From contig NC_135556.1 in the NCBI RefSeq assembly GCF_964340395.1, positions 13,696,410 to 13,760,409 on the forward strand: DNA of 64,000 bases. The letters are read 5' to 3'. Made by a program: the position numbers and the translations under genes. The DNA is from Glandiceps talaboti. Lineage: Eukaryota > Hemichordata > Enteropneusta > Spengelidae. Below are positions 1-12,352 of this stretch, in pieces; position 1 is the first letter of the stretch; each line of letters begins with the position of its first letter. The notes beneath the pieces were generated by a model. The model had not been told where the DNA came from, ran no database searches, and saw nothing but the letters and a program-made list of their open reading frames with translations.

Positions 1-165
1 GTTCCTGTTTCACGGCCTCGCTAGTATGTAGCGTTTGTTTGCAAGGGCACGGACGGCGAACGGCGTTTGGCAAGGGATCGGCTAGAACGTCTGAAAAAAA
101 ATCCATACCCGTTACTCCCAACCAATGATCAGCAGCTAATCTGAACAGTTCGTTTATGTCTTCAT
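1..165 (-). other. possible coding exon at window edge
   Basis: Read on the minus strand, an ATG near 165 opens a frame of about 55 codons running off the window start (MDEDINELFRLAADHW..., later a PCPCKQ stretch). Base composition is richer in GC than the surrounding DNA and the frame has no stop. An AG lies just upstream of the ATG. I recognise no domain and cannot see the rest of the gene, so this is only a candidate exon. Confidence 0.2.
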
Positions 166-1499
166 CCATGCTTTCTCCTGAGATTTTGCTTCATTCAGGA
201 CTGAGCGTTTAGGACAATAATGATTCTGAGTTTGCCAATTGTAATGATATTTGTGCAAATGTTCATGATTATTTTTTTGACAGGGAGTTGATGGACGTGG
301 CTGACGAACAAAAATCAGAACAATATGCATTTTTGTATTTGTCTCCATTACCACCAAAAAAAGATTCTAAGACAATCGCGCTATTACTTTATGTCTACAT
401 AATCATAAAAAATTAGTTATGAAAATATGCCAATCTAGAGACAATAATTATACACTTTATTTATTAACGAAGATAAAACATTACATCAAACTTTGAATGG
501 AAATCAGAAAACGGGTACAGTACACATACATACATGTATAATGTTAATGCAGATGACTGAAAACGCAAAACTATTATTGGAATTTATCAAAGTTCATGAT
601 CATTTGAATTTTTGCCTAAGGAAGATCTTTTCATCATTGATAATACTTTACGTGTACCGTTGTTATAAGTGACTGTATATACTAATTGGGTGTATAGGTG
701 TTTTATTTGAGTTGTAATTGTTCATCTGAATATGCTAAACTGTGAGCACGCGTAAGAATTTAGAATTGTACCAGGTCTTGAGCAAATCATCACAGACCGC
801 GGACCATGTCTTGTACCCCTGAAATGTTGTAGGTTGTATTAAAGTGAGTCTTAGGTTTAGAAGTTTGGTTTTAGTCAAAACAAATATGAATACAGAAAGG
901 TGTATTCATTGGGGAATTGTACTTAACTCTGCACATACAATGAAACAAAACATAATGCTACGATGCAATCAGTATTCAGTCAATCTTGATTTGTTTTGAT
1001 ATGAACGCCCCAGTCATATATATACCCACACATGTAGAAGCTAAAATGTATTTCATATATTTGATTGTTTTCAATATTTTCATTTGCAATTGTTTAGACA
1101 AATATTACAAATAATCAATCATAACAATAATGGATCACAAAGAGATCGCAATACTTTCGCATACGGTATAATTTTAGCTAGTTCGGAAATATTACATCCA
1201 ACGACTCTTGTATGTATTTGGTCAGTAATTTTGATAACCTCACACGCTTTTTCACCTCATCCCAGGCTGTATGTAGTGCAAATGTAGTACGTATACCACC
1301 GTCTTCCAAATTATCTTGAATAAGCTTCACTTTATCTTTCTGCCAGATACGAAAATAGAAAATAAGGGAAAAAACGATACACCATTTGTTGACATTTACA
1401 AGTATACATGCATGGGGTAGTTGGGGATGTAAAGATTTCTTTTCTTCTATTCATGCACCACGGCTCTCGTCCGAAGCCATTTGACCGGAGGTCATGTTA

Positions 1500-1590
1500 C
1501 CCGTTTGTTTGTTTGTTTGTTTGTTTGGTTGGTTGGTTGGTTGTTTTTTTGTTGGTTGGTTGGTTGGTTGGTTGGTTGGTTTGCCGGTCG
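1500..1590. repeat. (GTTT)n/(GGTT)n microsatellite
   Basis: GTTT repeats pass into GGTT repeats, then a short GGTC/GTCT stretch. The open frames over it are repeat artefacts. Confidence 0.9.
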
Positions 1591-1694
1591 GTCGGTCTGT
1601 CTATCTGCCAGTCTATTGTTACGTATGACTTTCTTACATCTAAAATATCGAGTGATCGCCGAATGCTATATGACTGTGCAAATCATACACATTT

Positions 1695-2016
1695 TATGTT
1701 CCCCAACAACAATTTAGTTAGATAAGAAACAGGCTTCACACAGACCACTCATTGCAAATATAAACAACACCACACTCCTGCCGACAAGCAGGCACTGTAT
1801 GTGCACACACATATCGCTTGTAATTTTGAATCAATACCCTTGTATGTGTCAAAATCTGAGCCTGCAGTATGATGATTTTCAATAGCTTGTTTGCTCCAAG
1901 GACGATGTGTGTGTGTATCTGTAGCTGTTGGGGTCGGATGATGTTGTCTATATTTGTTTTAAGTGGTCTGTGGGAAGCCTGTTTCTTATCTATTTAGATT
2001 GTTCTTAGGGAACATA
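1695..2016. mobile_element. foldback MITE-like element
   Basis: The left arm (about 1695-1770, containing GATAAGAAACAGGCTTC and CACAGACCACT) is repeated as its reverse complement at about 1945-2016. The arms are about 75 bp with a few mismatches around a 170-bp spacer holding no gene. This is the form of a non-autonomous inverted-repeat element. I could not define a target duplication. Confidence 0.65.
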
Positions 2017-2493
2017 CAATGTGTATGGATACGCACAGTATTTCGGCGGCGATCCCTAGATGTTTTAGTAAATGTTTATGATTTGTGTAAATACTATATT
2101 TATGAGTTAGATATATTTGTGTTTCGTTTGCGCAAGATCAGAGTTACTTATTGCAAGACCAAAATGTTCGCTGTATGTTTTGCTATATATCAGTTTACTA
2201 ATAATATTTGCAAATCTGAAAATCCGTACTGCTTTCACTACTTTTGTGAAATTTCAAGAAATTTATTATAATACTTCTTGGAAAATTAAACGAACCTTAA
2301 AAAGGCGACCAATACCTCGTGACATAATGTTCTTACAGGGTTGGCCTGTGTCACACTTTGCTGATAGTGGTCGTGGATTACAATAATAGGACAACATATA
2401 AATTATGTTACTTTAATTATGTCATCTTTGGCATGTAAATGATAATACCGTCAAAAGATTTTATTTGGAAATTGAAAGTTGTACTAAACTCCA

Positions 2494-5400
2494 TTATATT
2501 AGACTTACTGGAAGAGATTTCGACTTTTGAAGCTTTTCTAAAAAATCTTCGATTGTTTGTCCAGGAGAATCTGGAAGTAAAATACATTGAAACAAATTTT
2601 AGGCACGTAATCGAGGCTTGTAATAATAATAATCCAGTTACTTAAGTACTTACTTGTCTGTGAGTTAAGAGATATTTGCCACTTGATACTTTACAACAAT
2701 ATCAGGGGAAATGTTAGAGGGGAATGCTACTCCATTTACATTTACTTGGGTTCTGAAATTTGTCATATGTTATAAATGCCATGCGATTGCCAAGAAACAC
2801 ATTCATCGTCCTAGCAGTAATCGATCGTTGCCTCATACATACGAATGCCATAGATCTAAAAATAAATATGTGAATTGGGTGATGTCATAACTTGCAATCG
2901 TAAGTGCAGATTATGTAAATGTAAAGAGAAAGCAGACCAACTTGTGAAAGAAACAGTTTCATCTATACTTTGATGTATCGCAAGTTTTCATTCAAAAAGA
3001 AAACTGATATGCTACCATACTTACCATCGGCGCCTCCTTCTGCTCTCATAGCTGCTTTCTGCATCAACTGGTGTTTGGCAATTTTAACGTATCTTTCCCC
3101 CATCATTAGTGCATATCGTAGAATTTCACAGACGCTTTTCTCAGTTTCATGATCTCTGTCTGTCTCGCCAGTGTAATTCTTGACAAAAAATGTGTGGTTT
3201 TTTGCACTTCCTGTAGCAGCTGAAGCTAGATGCTGAAATAAACGAATGTTGGGACGTCAAGAGACAAATTTGTTTTGATAAAGACCAACGTTAACTTAGA
3301 CTTCTTATCAACCCTAAAGTTAGTGAATCATAAATTTGTGATTTTTAATGACTGTAAACGAAAATATCAAAAGCAATGGGCTCATCAGTCTCCTTACCAG
3401 TGTTGTTTCATAATCTTCTGGCTCAATCTTGTCTTTATGAGTGATCAGCGTTATACCGGCTACACCTACAATGAGAATATTCGATAAGATGTTGTTGTGT
3501 TCGACCACAAGATATTGGTGGGTTGACGAGTGTATAATTATATCTAAAGACCCTGTCCTTTAAGATTAACATTTTTAGTCAAATTAGCTGATATTAATGA
3601 AGTGACCGATTTGTAGGTAGTCCTCGGCATGTAGCCATAATAATTATGTTATTAAGTTGACTATCAAATCAGCACAGCAGCCATAGCATCAACAACTTTA
3701 CATTGAAAATAACAATAAAACTTTAAATGCAAAATGTAAATGTGTTAGATATTTATCAGTTTCTCTAATGCTTTTATTTCTAACATATGTGTAAACTTAG
3801 TATTTAAAGACTGGGTTACTTCAGTGATTTGAAAGTCTGCAAATGTAAGTAGTTGTGCCGCAAAACCACATGATGTCAAAATATGCGAACCATGACTTAT
3901 TGAAAACGTTTATCTCTTTTGCAGAAGGATCATAATCAACGGCTGCGGTAATCAGCTGACTTTGATGAAGTGAACTCTTTGTATGCTGTCCTTGGCATGT
4001 AGCCATAATGATTTTGTTGTTTATTTGCCTATACTATCAAATCAGCAGCCATAGCACCAACAGCATTGGAAATAAAATGTAAATCTATTAGACATTTATC
4101 AGTTTCCCAAATGCTTTCATTTCCAATATATGTGTAGACTTAGTATTTAAAGAGTAATTTTAGGGATTTGAAAGTCTGCGAATGTGAGTAGCTGTGCCTC
4201 AAAACCATGTATTAAGATGATGTTACAATACGCGTACCATGACTTATTGAAAACGCGTCTGCTTGCTTGCAAAGAGAATAGACGAATGACTTGCTGTCAG
4301 TGATGCCTCAGGCTGGTTCTTTCATTTCTTGTGCAGACAGATTGTAAAGAACGGCGATCGGCCGGGCGTTAACACCTAATCAGTCAATTTGATATGTTCT
4401 TCATTAATACAAAACATCGTTTGATATCTTACCCCTGGGTTTCAAGAAATCCCTCATCGGATTCAAATAATGATTCAGTCGTCCACTTGTGAGGCGTGGG
4501 TCTATACCACTGACGACAAATATGACACTGTGTATCCAATTCTTGATGTCGCCATGATCTGCATCGGCCCGAGGTGTGTCATTAGGTTCAAACTTTACTA
4601 TCTGGCCAATAGTAATATTGCCGAACATGATATCGGCAAAGGCTGCAAGCTCATGTTTCCCATACTCTCCGAACCCTCGTGAGTCAACTAATAGGAAGTC
4701 CCAATCTCCAGCCAGATAATCACATATTCGGATCGTCCCTTCACCTCCTTCTGCTTTTACGTCAGCAGTTCCTAACATAAATGCAAAAGAAATGGTCATA
4801 GTTATAGGGACGTCTTTTTATCAAATATCAATGTAAGTATTCCATAACTACCAATGCAGTGAAAAAAATATATTTTTAAATAACATCTTATTTTTTGCCT
4901 TCCTTCTCACACACTTAACAACAATTGGTGATCATACATGTAGTTTTTTCCATGCCTCATCCAAATTATATGTCAATCGATTAAATCTCAATTGCAGTAT
5001 CTATCTACCAGTATGTCCATCTGTTCATCCATCCATCCATCTATCCATCCATCCAAATAGATTCCTCCCTCCCTCACTCCATCCATCCCCGTCTGTCTGT
5101 CCATCAACCTGCACACCTGTCTGTTTTAAAGTGATAACAGTGATGGAGTAGAATACATGGAAGCACCAACCTCTTTGTGCCTCTCTCATGGTTCGCTCAC
5201 AAGTACTTATGAAACTACTCTTTCCAGAACCTGCTGGTCCAAATAAACCAAGACGGAGACCACCCTCTTTACACATGTCTTTTACATCCATGTTCCCAAA
5301 TGACCTCATACCGTTGATAGAGCCAAACCTATAATCTTTCAGTAATTCACGTTTCGAATCAATTTCTTTAAAAGCCTTCCTTCTCGTTTGATCTCGCTTG

Positions 5401-5653
5401 CTTTCTGCTTGTTGTTGCTTCCTATCTTCCTCCAAAAATCTGTTTCGAACTCTTTCTTTTGCCTCATCTTCTGCCTCAGTTTTCTTAACGTCAGTTATAT
5501 CCTTGTCAACAATCTGTATTCTTGGCTGTTAGTGATGGGATAATGGGGTGATATTACCAACAGGGAACGAAGGTAATTTTGAGCTTCGTGTGAGTGTGTG
5601 TGTGTGTCTGTCTGTCCGTCCGTCCGTCCGTCCGTCCGACCGTCCGTCCGTCC

Positions 5654-5696
<43 letters not shown>

Positions 5697-6066
5697 CATG
5701 TAAACGATATCTCATCAGTTCCAAATAAACAGTGTTACACATCTACTTCATGAGAATCCGAAAAAATAATACTATATAGGTAATTTCATTAGGTAAGAAA
5801 TATTTTCTATGTAGCTTTTTACTTTAATAGTCAGTCATGATTATTTGCATCATAAGTTATACTTACTGTATTGATAATGAATAAAGAGAGAAACCAGTAA
5901 TAGTTTAATTTACCTGTGCTGTTGCTTTACGTTTTTTGTTTTCTTCAAGTCGTTGTTCTTCCTTCAGCCTGGCTAAACGACGGTTGAATTGTTCACTTAT
6001 CTCAGACTTTGCTTCGTCTACTTTACTTTGAGTTATATCCCTATACTCAACCCTAACCTCTTCTTT
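2494..6066 (-). CDS. P-loop GTPase, IFI44-like (gene 1), 5' exon missing
   Basis: Six exons are visible on the minus strand: 5914-6066, 5171-5525, 4433-4771, 3398-3465, 3025-3232 and 2494-2570, all with GT/AG introns. They total 1200 nt and stay in phase to a TAA at 2494-2496, giving 399 residues. Domain order: K/E-rich coiled coil (exons 1-2), a GTPase P-loop GPAGSGKS at the end of exon 2, a G3 motif in LLVDSRGF in exon 3, a G4 motif THKD in exon 4, then a helical tail. The visible part begins in phase 0 without an ATG, so a short first exon like that of gene 2 (only 7 codons) must lie upstream of 6066; I could not place it. The layout and exon phases match gene 2 at 31.3-41.9 kb, so the two are paralogues. 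The interferon-induced-44-like assignment rests on P-loop and DSRG context and is an inference; such proteins are cytosolic and often linked to immunity. Confidence 0.75.
3598..4276. repeat. tandem duplication inside gene 1 intron
   Basis: Two diverged copies of about 310-340 bp, 3598-3935 and 3966-4276, lie in the intron between the G3 and G4 exons. Shared blocks include GGCATGTAGCCATAAT, CTATCAAATCAGCA, ACTTAGTATTTAAAGA, GATTTGAAAGTCTGC and CCATGACTTATTGAAAACG. The frame at 3821-4006 falls inside copy one and is not a gene. Confidence 0.85.
5027..5100. repeat. (ATCC)n-type low-complexity tract
   Basis: CATCCATC repeats followed by CCCTC and GTCT runs, in the intron just downstream of the gene 1 P-loop exon (minus strand). 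It makes the open frame of that exon appear to run on past the splice donor at 5170. Confidence 0.85.
5596..5697. repeat. (GTGT/GTCC/GTCT)n microsatellite
   Basis: A compound tetranucleotide run (GTGT, then GTCC, then GTCT) inside the intron between the first two visible exons of gene 1. No gene. Confidence 0.9.
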
Positions 6067-6219
6067 CTAATGGAAAAAAAACATATAGAGAAGTGTTAAC
6101 AATAACATTCAATGTACATTTCATATCATCTCAAATCTTTATCTTTGCTCTGGCATTATCTTAAAGTTTACAACGTAAATGCCGTTATCAGTGTGAGTGT
6201 CGGATTCATTCAATAATTA

Positions 6220-6538
6220 CAAGGGGATCGGTGGCCGGAGGAATTAGGGGGGGGGGGGGTTGTCACTTTTTAGAAATCGGTTGGCGGGGAGGGCCATATT
6301 TCACAAAATAGTGTTTGGGAGGGTTACATTTTACATTGACTAACTTAGGGTCCATTATAGGCATTATGTAAAATTAAATGGCCATTTTATTACCTTAAAT
6401 GGGCCCTGTGAACCTTTCAATGAGCCTTATGCTATATGTTATATACACATATTTATGTACATACATACATACATACATACATACATACATACGTACGTAC
6501 ATACGTACATACGTGCATACATGCATACTGTACATACA

Positions 6539-6569
<31 letters not shown>

Positions 6570-7420
6570 CATACATACATACATACATTAGCCTCAGTGA
6601 CCCCTTTATTATTAGTATTATTTTAACTGTTGACACTGTGCTTTGCATTTATAATAGCTTTGGCTATGATATGCTAAAAACATGTTTCACCTTTAAAATA
6701 GTATACTAGTCTTGTAACCATATGGTAATGAACAACTCAAAACAAAATGTTAATAATAGCTATGGATATGATGTGATCAAAACATGTTTACTTTTACTAT
6801 AGCATCCTTGTAACCATGGTAATGGACAGCCCAATCTTACCTTAAATTATGGCTGAGGGTTAGGATTAGGTATCATATTATCAGACCATATCATCAAATC
6901 GATGCTGACAACCATATATGGCATATAGTAAATAAATTACCAGCTGTGAGGGGAGAAGTGGGTGTCACAGGAGTGAAACCGGAACAGTTGGGTAAGGTCT
7001 TATTTTTTTAGGGATAAGGTTGTAGAAATATTGACCTCAGTCTGGACAATATAATGTCAGGAGTGTGCCCATCTAGTGTTAACGTTCTGTCCTGCAGCTC
7101 ATCCAACGAGATCAAAACACACGTGCGGATTAATGCAATGCCTGCACTGATATACTGTGGTGGTAGTAGTTGGGGAAATAACTAAAGCCTTTAAAACTTG
7201 GTAGCAGCCATGGGATTAACTCCTTTAATTAAACCATTGATTCAGGGATTAGTGTCATTTTCCATGTCTGACAACATTTGAACCATATTTTCAAAATATT
7301 TAAACAGGAGGGTGGTCATATTTTAGAGAAATGAAATTGAAGGAGGGTCACTTTTTAGCACGACGAAATGGGGGAGGGATACATTTTACGCAACATTCCT
7401 CTGACCCTTTGCCCTTGCAA
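6220..7420. mobile_element. possible TIR element with G-rich ends
   Basis: The left side (CAAGGGGATCGGTGGCCGGAGGAAT, then G run and CACTTTTTAGAAAT) and the right side (reverse complement CAAGGGCAAAGGGTCAGAGGAAT, then CCCTCC and CACTTTTTAGCAC) resemble each other as inverted ends with the same G/C-run composition as the elements at 46.4, 55.4, 60.5, 61.7 and 63.4 kb. The (CATA)n tract lies inside. Ends are diverged and no target duplication is clear. Confidence 0.4.
6455..6592. repeat. (CATA)n microsatellite
   Basis: CATA repeats with ACGT variants. All frames over it (poly Tyr-Ile-His-Thr or Met-Tyr-Val-Cys) are artefacts. Confidence 0.95.
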
Positions 7421-8900
7421 ATACTGAAGGCTTCCTAATACCATTCACATTTCGTGAATATAAGCAGTTACACAGAGGAATTAAGTAGCATATAGGGTCA
7501 CAGACTGGGTGTTCTTGTTTTGGAGAGTATAATTTTTACAACTTTAACATATCTATTAAAGATACCCACTGTACTCTAATTACGTACACTAAACCATCAC
7601 TTGCTATGTGCAGAACTCAAACCAGTATATTAGGAACAATACATGAACGAACGATGGACATAATATATTATACATAAAGCCCCATTAATACTAAAATGTC
7701 ACGAACACAACTAATATGCTATCAAGTGGGGTAACGATGCCGGCACATGATTTAACCGGTATCAAAAGACTGTATCAACATTAATATTACATTACTAGTA
7801 TAGTTTTAATTGTTGTTTTTACATTTGTCATAGCTTATTTTATATCCTCACTTTAAAAAAAATGAAGTTTAATCAAGGCTAGTCGACACTTTGTAGTGTT
7901 TCATCACTGTCGATAACTTTATCTTATTTTGATATATATCGACAAGAACACTACAATTCAACCACATTGCATTATTTTCTCACTCTACGTGGTTACCCAA
8001 TTGGCCCACGCAATATTACTTTCCGTACTTTTCTAAGTGCAACACCAACACCAACACGTTTGATTTGCCTGATTCAATGCTCCTTAGTAGACTTTCTCAA
8101 TGCTTGTGTATTTTTCCGTTCCGCTTTGTCGCTTTTTAGCTATCTATCAAGTTCTAATATGTCAATATGGACTCTTTGCTAACCCATGACACTGGCGAAT
8201 AGTGTTCTCAACCTTGGGGACCACTTGTATAGAGCATGTCTTGTCAATGTTCTTTTGTTTTAAATATAACACTGTGCATTATTGTCTAAAGTGTGCGCGT
8301 GTCCATTAACAAAACATTCGAAGGGTGTCTTCAACGTCTAGAGCGATTACTGACCATGAAAGTAAACCACTTTCGAAACACAATTGTTTTGAGGTCGTTG
8401 CATCTGAATACCTCTTGTGTTATTGTATTATAGTTATCTTATATATGGATACACTATTGACATTACTTTACCTTTGAAGACGAACCACCCATTTCACTTT
8501 AAGCTGAACAACAGTTGTAGTTGTATAATCAAAGAGACGGAACGAAACATGGACCAGTTACACTGTCTGCGCTTTGTGTGTCCTCTGTGTATAATCTTAA
8601 CACACCGTAACCCCTATCTGTATGGCAATGATTCGACGTTGGACAAACACACATACTCGACTTTATAGCGCTGTCATGCGTTGGTGTTCGAATTCTTGGG
8701 ACAAACCATTTGATGTCGGGGGTTTGAGATTGCCCAAAGACTATTAAAAACGTTACTACCACCGAAATGTTGATACATATGAGTTCTTACCTCACACAAT
8801 GAGAGGTCTTGACTGGCAAAGTCGATATTTGTTTGATGTATTTATTTGTTTTCACCGGTGTTAACCTGAAGATATTTTGTTTCAATTTCAATGGGTAGGC

Positions 8901-8907
<7 letters not shown>

Positions 8908-8933
<26 letters not shown>

Positions 8934-8953
8934 CATACATACATACATACATA
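8908..8953. repeat. (CATA)n microsatellite
   Basis: About eleven CATA units. No gene. Confidence 0.95.
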
Positions 8954-9719
8954 AGTCAGACCAGATTATCAGGACTGGCCATGGGCAGACAAAGCTTACC
9001 GATTCATAGGAACAGGTTTAGGTCTATGAAATGTTGACCTGATTGAGGTGACCTTTGGAATCAGGTGACAGGTAATAAGAAGACACACACGTTTATACTT
9101 CTTGAAGTATGCATTAATCAATTCTGAAGACCCACTCACTATCCCCCTCCTTCGCGTTTTAAAATATGCTCATGCCCCCCCCCCCCACACTGAAAACAAC
9201 TGTTTTGTAGCTCAACTTATTACCTCATCAAATTTAAAACTACAGAGAGATATTTATATTTGCAAAACTATAAACCCTCTTGCAGTCTGGACATGTTCAA
9301 TACAGTATCATAAATTGATAATGAAAATGAATGTCAGATTCCACATATCATACGAAATGTCTTTACAAATAGGGTTTGCCTTCATAAGGATTAAATTTAA
9401 TTTGGCCCTAATCCACTTTTAGAGATACTTAGTAGTGAACACGTTTTGAACACGGAGACATGTAGGAAACCATTTTAGTATAATCTATCAAAACATGGAC
9501 ATAATGAAAGCCATGAGAATAAATACTACCGATACAACTACATCGAAAAGAAACCACAAGAATTTAAATCGTCCAACCATCTTATCCCGCGATGAAATAA
9601 TCAAACTTTTATATGAACATGTACAAGCAGTCATCGGAGATGACTCAGCCCCCGCAATGGATGTTTAAGAGAATTGCCACCGATCATGGTAGTGTGATAT
9701 ATTAGATTGAATGAAATAT

Positions 9720-10330
9720 AGTGCCAATGGCATTGTAGCACAACTGTATAATTGACTGAATATTTGCATACATTTTTTGAATGTTTACTTATTTGTCTAT
9801 TAATCCCTGTTGTCATCGTTGCAATATAAGTGATCATTTGGCTGTTGCTATGGGCGTGGTACTGTTGCTAGGCACATTTATATACATTTTAGAACGTTTA
9901 TTCAATTGTCTATTAATACATATCTTTATGTTTGCAATATTCCTGATCATTTGGCTGTTGATATGGGCGTGGTACTGTTGCTAGGCACATTTACATGCAT
10001 TTCTTGCATGTTTATTCAATTGTCCATTAATTACTGTTGTTACCTTTGCGATATAGGTGATCATTTAGCTGTTGCTATGGACGTTGTCTTGTTGCTAGGT
10101 ACATTTGCATATATTTTTTGAAGGTTTGTTTATCTGTCTAATAATCTCCTGTTAGCTTTGTGAAATACACCACCGTTTGGCTGTTGCGATGGGCATGGTT
10201 ATGGGTCTAAGGATATTTGCATACATTTTTGAGAATTTACTCACTTGCCATACTATTACTATTTGACCAAAATGCACTGCCATTTGGTTGTGCTATGGGC
10301 GTAGTCATTGTTGCTTTCTCCAAAATATTT
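9720..10330. repeat. minisatellite, period about 118 bp
   Basis: Five to six diverged units, each containing GATCATTTGGCTGTTGCTATGG, then GCGTGGTACTGTTGCTAGGCAC, ATTTGCATACATTTTT and TTTATTCAATTGTCTATTAAT. The short frames at 9781-10121 are in-register products of the repeat. The same family occurs inverted at 47.08-47.90 kb. Confidence 0.85.
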
Positions 10331-10459
10331 TACTGAAAATCTGCAGAATAACACTTCTAGTAACATCTCACCAAGTTTTAGTCTCATTGACAACTCATTT
10401 ACACCTAATTTGCATATCATTCATGTAATCATTATATGCTTGATATTTCTGTAGACCCC
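10331..10459. repeat. left part of dispersed repeat interrupted by the Polinton
   Basis: Sequence with TTTGCATATCA and a GTAGACCCC end continues, after the 18-kb Polinton, at 28586 as GACCCCCAGATGCATCCCC. The uninterrupted arrangement is seen in the inverted copy around 46.9-47.1 kb. Confidence 0.65.
10454..10459. repeat. Polinton target-site duplication, left copy
   Basis: GACCCC directly before the terminal repeat, identical to 28586-28591. Six base pairs is the size known for Polinton/Maverick insertions. Confidence 0.9.
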
Positions 10460-10730
10460 AGTAGTATACAAAATGAGAAAGCTAGCGCAGTCCCTTTTTA
10501 ATCTATTATATAGCCAAATAAAGTCTCTTTCCTATATTAATAAATTTATTAATATATTTTTTATATCTATATAATCCGTTAAAAGACAAAATAAATCTTA
10601 TTCGTAAAAATTGGCTAAAAAATGACTAAATTTGTTGTAGTTGTTATAAGTAAATTAACCGCATCCTTCGGTACCACTACCGGTAGTGAGGTCACAGATC
10701 CTACCGGTGTTTATTTAAACAAATAATAAG
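10460..10730 (+). repeat. Polinton left terminal inverted repeat
   Basis: Begins AGTAGTATACAAAAT and matches the reverse complement of 28314-28585 with about seven differences including one indel (roughly 97% identity by eye). Its inner end contains CCTTCGGTACC, ACTACCGGTAGT and CCTACCGGTG, GC-rich motifs that recur inside the element's genes. Confidence 0.95.
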
Positions 10731-10865
10731 ACTTCAGTTTTAAAAAGATTTGACGCCATCGTAAACGCCACCAACTAAGTCTCACTATCTCTGGATATTC
10801 TGCATTCCATTTATCCCAAAATCGTTTTAAAATTTGATTCTGCGAAAATGCTTCCATTTTCAACT

Positions 10866-11386
10866 CTATAGTGCAGCTTCCCGATATTCTCCTAAATATA
10901 ATAGAATTGCTTTTATAATTACGCTAAAGTTGAGTGATCGATATCGTGTTGGTTCTATATAAACTTTAGTTGAAACTTCACTAATTGATAAAAATATTAT
11001 AGTAACAGTTCTTAAAAGATAATAATTTAGTTTATATTTTTTTAAAACTTTTTTAATATGGTTTTTAGGGTTATAGACGCTTCGACTGTTGCTGCGACTT
11101 CTAGTTTTTTGATTAAAGTTTTCTTCGGAAAGATTCATCTAAAGATTTATCTGAAGATTCATCTGAAGATTTATCTAAAGGTTTATTTAATGAATTACAA
11201 CAGTCAAAACAGTGAAACCTTCCATAGATCTTACCACAAATGTTTTTACAAATAACCCGTTGGTCATCATGAGGTATATTATTTTTTTTTACATATGTTA
11301 CAATGTACGATGTTATACCATTTTTTTTCGTTTACTTTTTTGTTCATTAAATCACAATAAAGTCGTTTACATAATTGACATTCCAT
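10866..11386 (-). pseudogene. Cys-rich zinc-finger-like small Polinton protein, frameshifted
   Basis: An ATG at 11386 opens a frame dense in cysteines (MECQLCKRLYC..., then HCNICK). It is thrown out of frame at an A9 run (minus strand; 11282-11290). The following frame continues with VICKNICG, RFHCFDCCN and an Asp/Ser-rich stretch ending about 11113. A third frame continues with a basic Ser/Arg-rich segment and hydrophobic tail to 10866. The CxxC pairs suggest one zinc-binding protein with an acidic then basic tail, now split by two frameshifts. It is the gene nearest the left terminal repeat. I do not recognise the family; slippage on the A9 run is an alternative to decay. Confidence 0.5.
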
Positions 11387-11452
11387 TGTCTTACGATTCT
11401 TACAGTATAGTTAGTTTATTAGTTTATTAGTTTATCAATTTATTATATTATA

Positions 11453-11955
11453 TTATGTTATATTATTTATTTTTTTTATTAAATAAACTAATAATATTCC
11501 ACCACCAGCTAAATAAATGTATTGATATAACTTCATATCATTGGAAGGTTGGTAATAGTTACTAAATTCGGGTTCATTTTTAAGACTGGCAAGACTGGTG
11601 AGTGTACCGCCGCTACCGCTACCGGTGGTAGGACTCTGCGTACCGAAGGGTGTCTCTGGATGAAATTCAAGATATAAATTTAAGTTTTGATCAGTCAGAA
11701 CGAGATTTTGTCTCGCATGAACATCTAAATTTTTTTGTTTCGCTATAAAATCTAATACTTTCTGTCTATGTTCCAACCATACTTCTCGATCTTTATTGAA
11801 ATCTCCAAAGCTAAATCATGTCTATTTAATTCTTTTTCATGTTCTTCTTTCATATCATCGTCACCTGAAGCTGCCTTAGCTATATAACTACCTCCAACAA
11901 AGGCAGTTGCATTTAAAATAGCTCCACCAACTATCATCGCAATTGCCGCACCCAT
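11453..11955 (-). pseudogene. Polinton membrane protein, frameshifted
   Basis: The first frame (start 11955) has a Gly/Ala-rich membrane segment (residues 1-28) followed by a charged RHDLALE stretch. Near 11800 the similarity moves to another frame, which continues through LEHRQKVLDFI to a C-terminal membrane segment (GGGILLVYLI) ending at 11453. The order matches a protein I know from other animal Polintons: N-terminal hydrophobic segment, RHDLALE motif, RLDFI motif, tail with YP/YH and a C-terminal TM. I therefore read both frames as one gene broken by a frameshift. The two open frames overlap at 11752-11776. Function is unknown; a virion membrane role is an inference. Confidence 0.65.
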
Positions 11956-12020
11956 GCCAAATAAATACGTGTAACTTTGTATAGTATATATACTATTAAG
12001 ATATATTCTTTTTTAATATA

Positions 12021-12263
12021 TTACATTCCTTTATAAGGATCAACTGGCAACATATTTCTTTGTTCCAACATATCTTTCTCTAATACTGATCCACTCACAG
12101 CTATTGCGAGATAAGCAAACTTCTTGAATGAAGTACTTGTTTTAGGACTGTCTGGAGCCATCTTTATAGTCTTGTCAAGTATAAAACTATTTGCTATTGT
12201 TAAAGCAGATAAAACTGCACCATCATATAGGCCATTTACGATTAGTTTAGTATAGTCCGTCAT
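12021..12263 (-). CDS. small hydrophobic Polinton protein (80 aa)
   Basis: An intact frame starting MTDYTKLIVNGLYDGAVLSA, with one likely membrane segment at residues 14-32 and a second hydrophobic patch (FAYLAIAVSGS, residues 49-59), ending in a Pro/Asp tail. It is flanked by other membrane-protein genes in the same direction. Not recognised beyond its place in the structural block. It remains open although the genes on both sides of the element are broken. Confidence 0.6.
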   Translation of the reverse strand: MTDYTKLIVNGLYDGAVLSALTIANSFILDKTIKMAPDSPKTSTSFKKFAYLAIAVSGSVLEKDMLEQRNMLPVDPYKGM

Positions 12264-12352
12264 TGCTTTCAGTTATATTGCGTATATATTATATAATATA
12301 TATAAAAAATAAATGAAATAAATGGAATAAATGAAATAAAAAATAATTAATG

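Larger units (their letters stand above)
6067..10453. other. no gene recognised; repeats only
   Basis: Between gene 1's first visible exon and the Polinton I find no convincing coding sequence. The span holds a possible TIR element (about 6220-7420), two (CATA)n tracts and the minisatellite at 9.72-10.33 kb. The short first exon and promoter of gene 1 probably lie here; a minus-strand donor-like GAG|GTAAGA sits near 8790 but has no ATG before it. Confidence 0.6.

Noticed and set aside
6399-6709. Long open frames on both strands over CATA repeats
   Set aside because: They are forced by a 4-bp repeat with no stops; composition is Tyr-Ile-His-Thr or Met-Tyr-Val-Cys only.
8417-8762. Opposing frames of 77-83 codons
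   Set aside because: No motif, no splice context, antisense to each other; likely chance.
9781-10121. Hydrophobic frames reading DHLAVAMGVVLLLGTF repeatedly
   Set aside because: Products of the 118-bp minisatellite in register, not membrane proteins.
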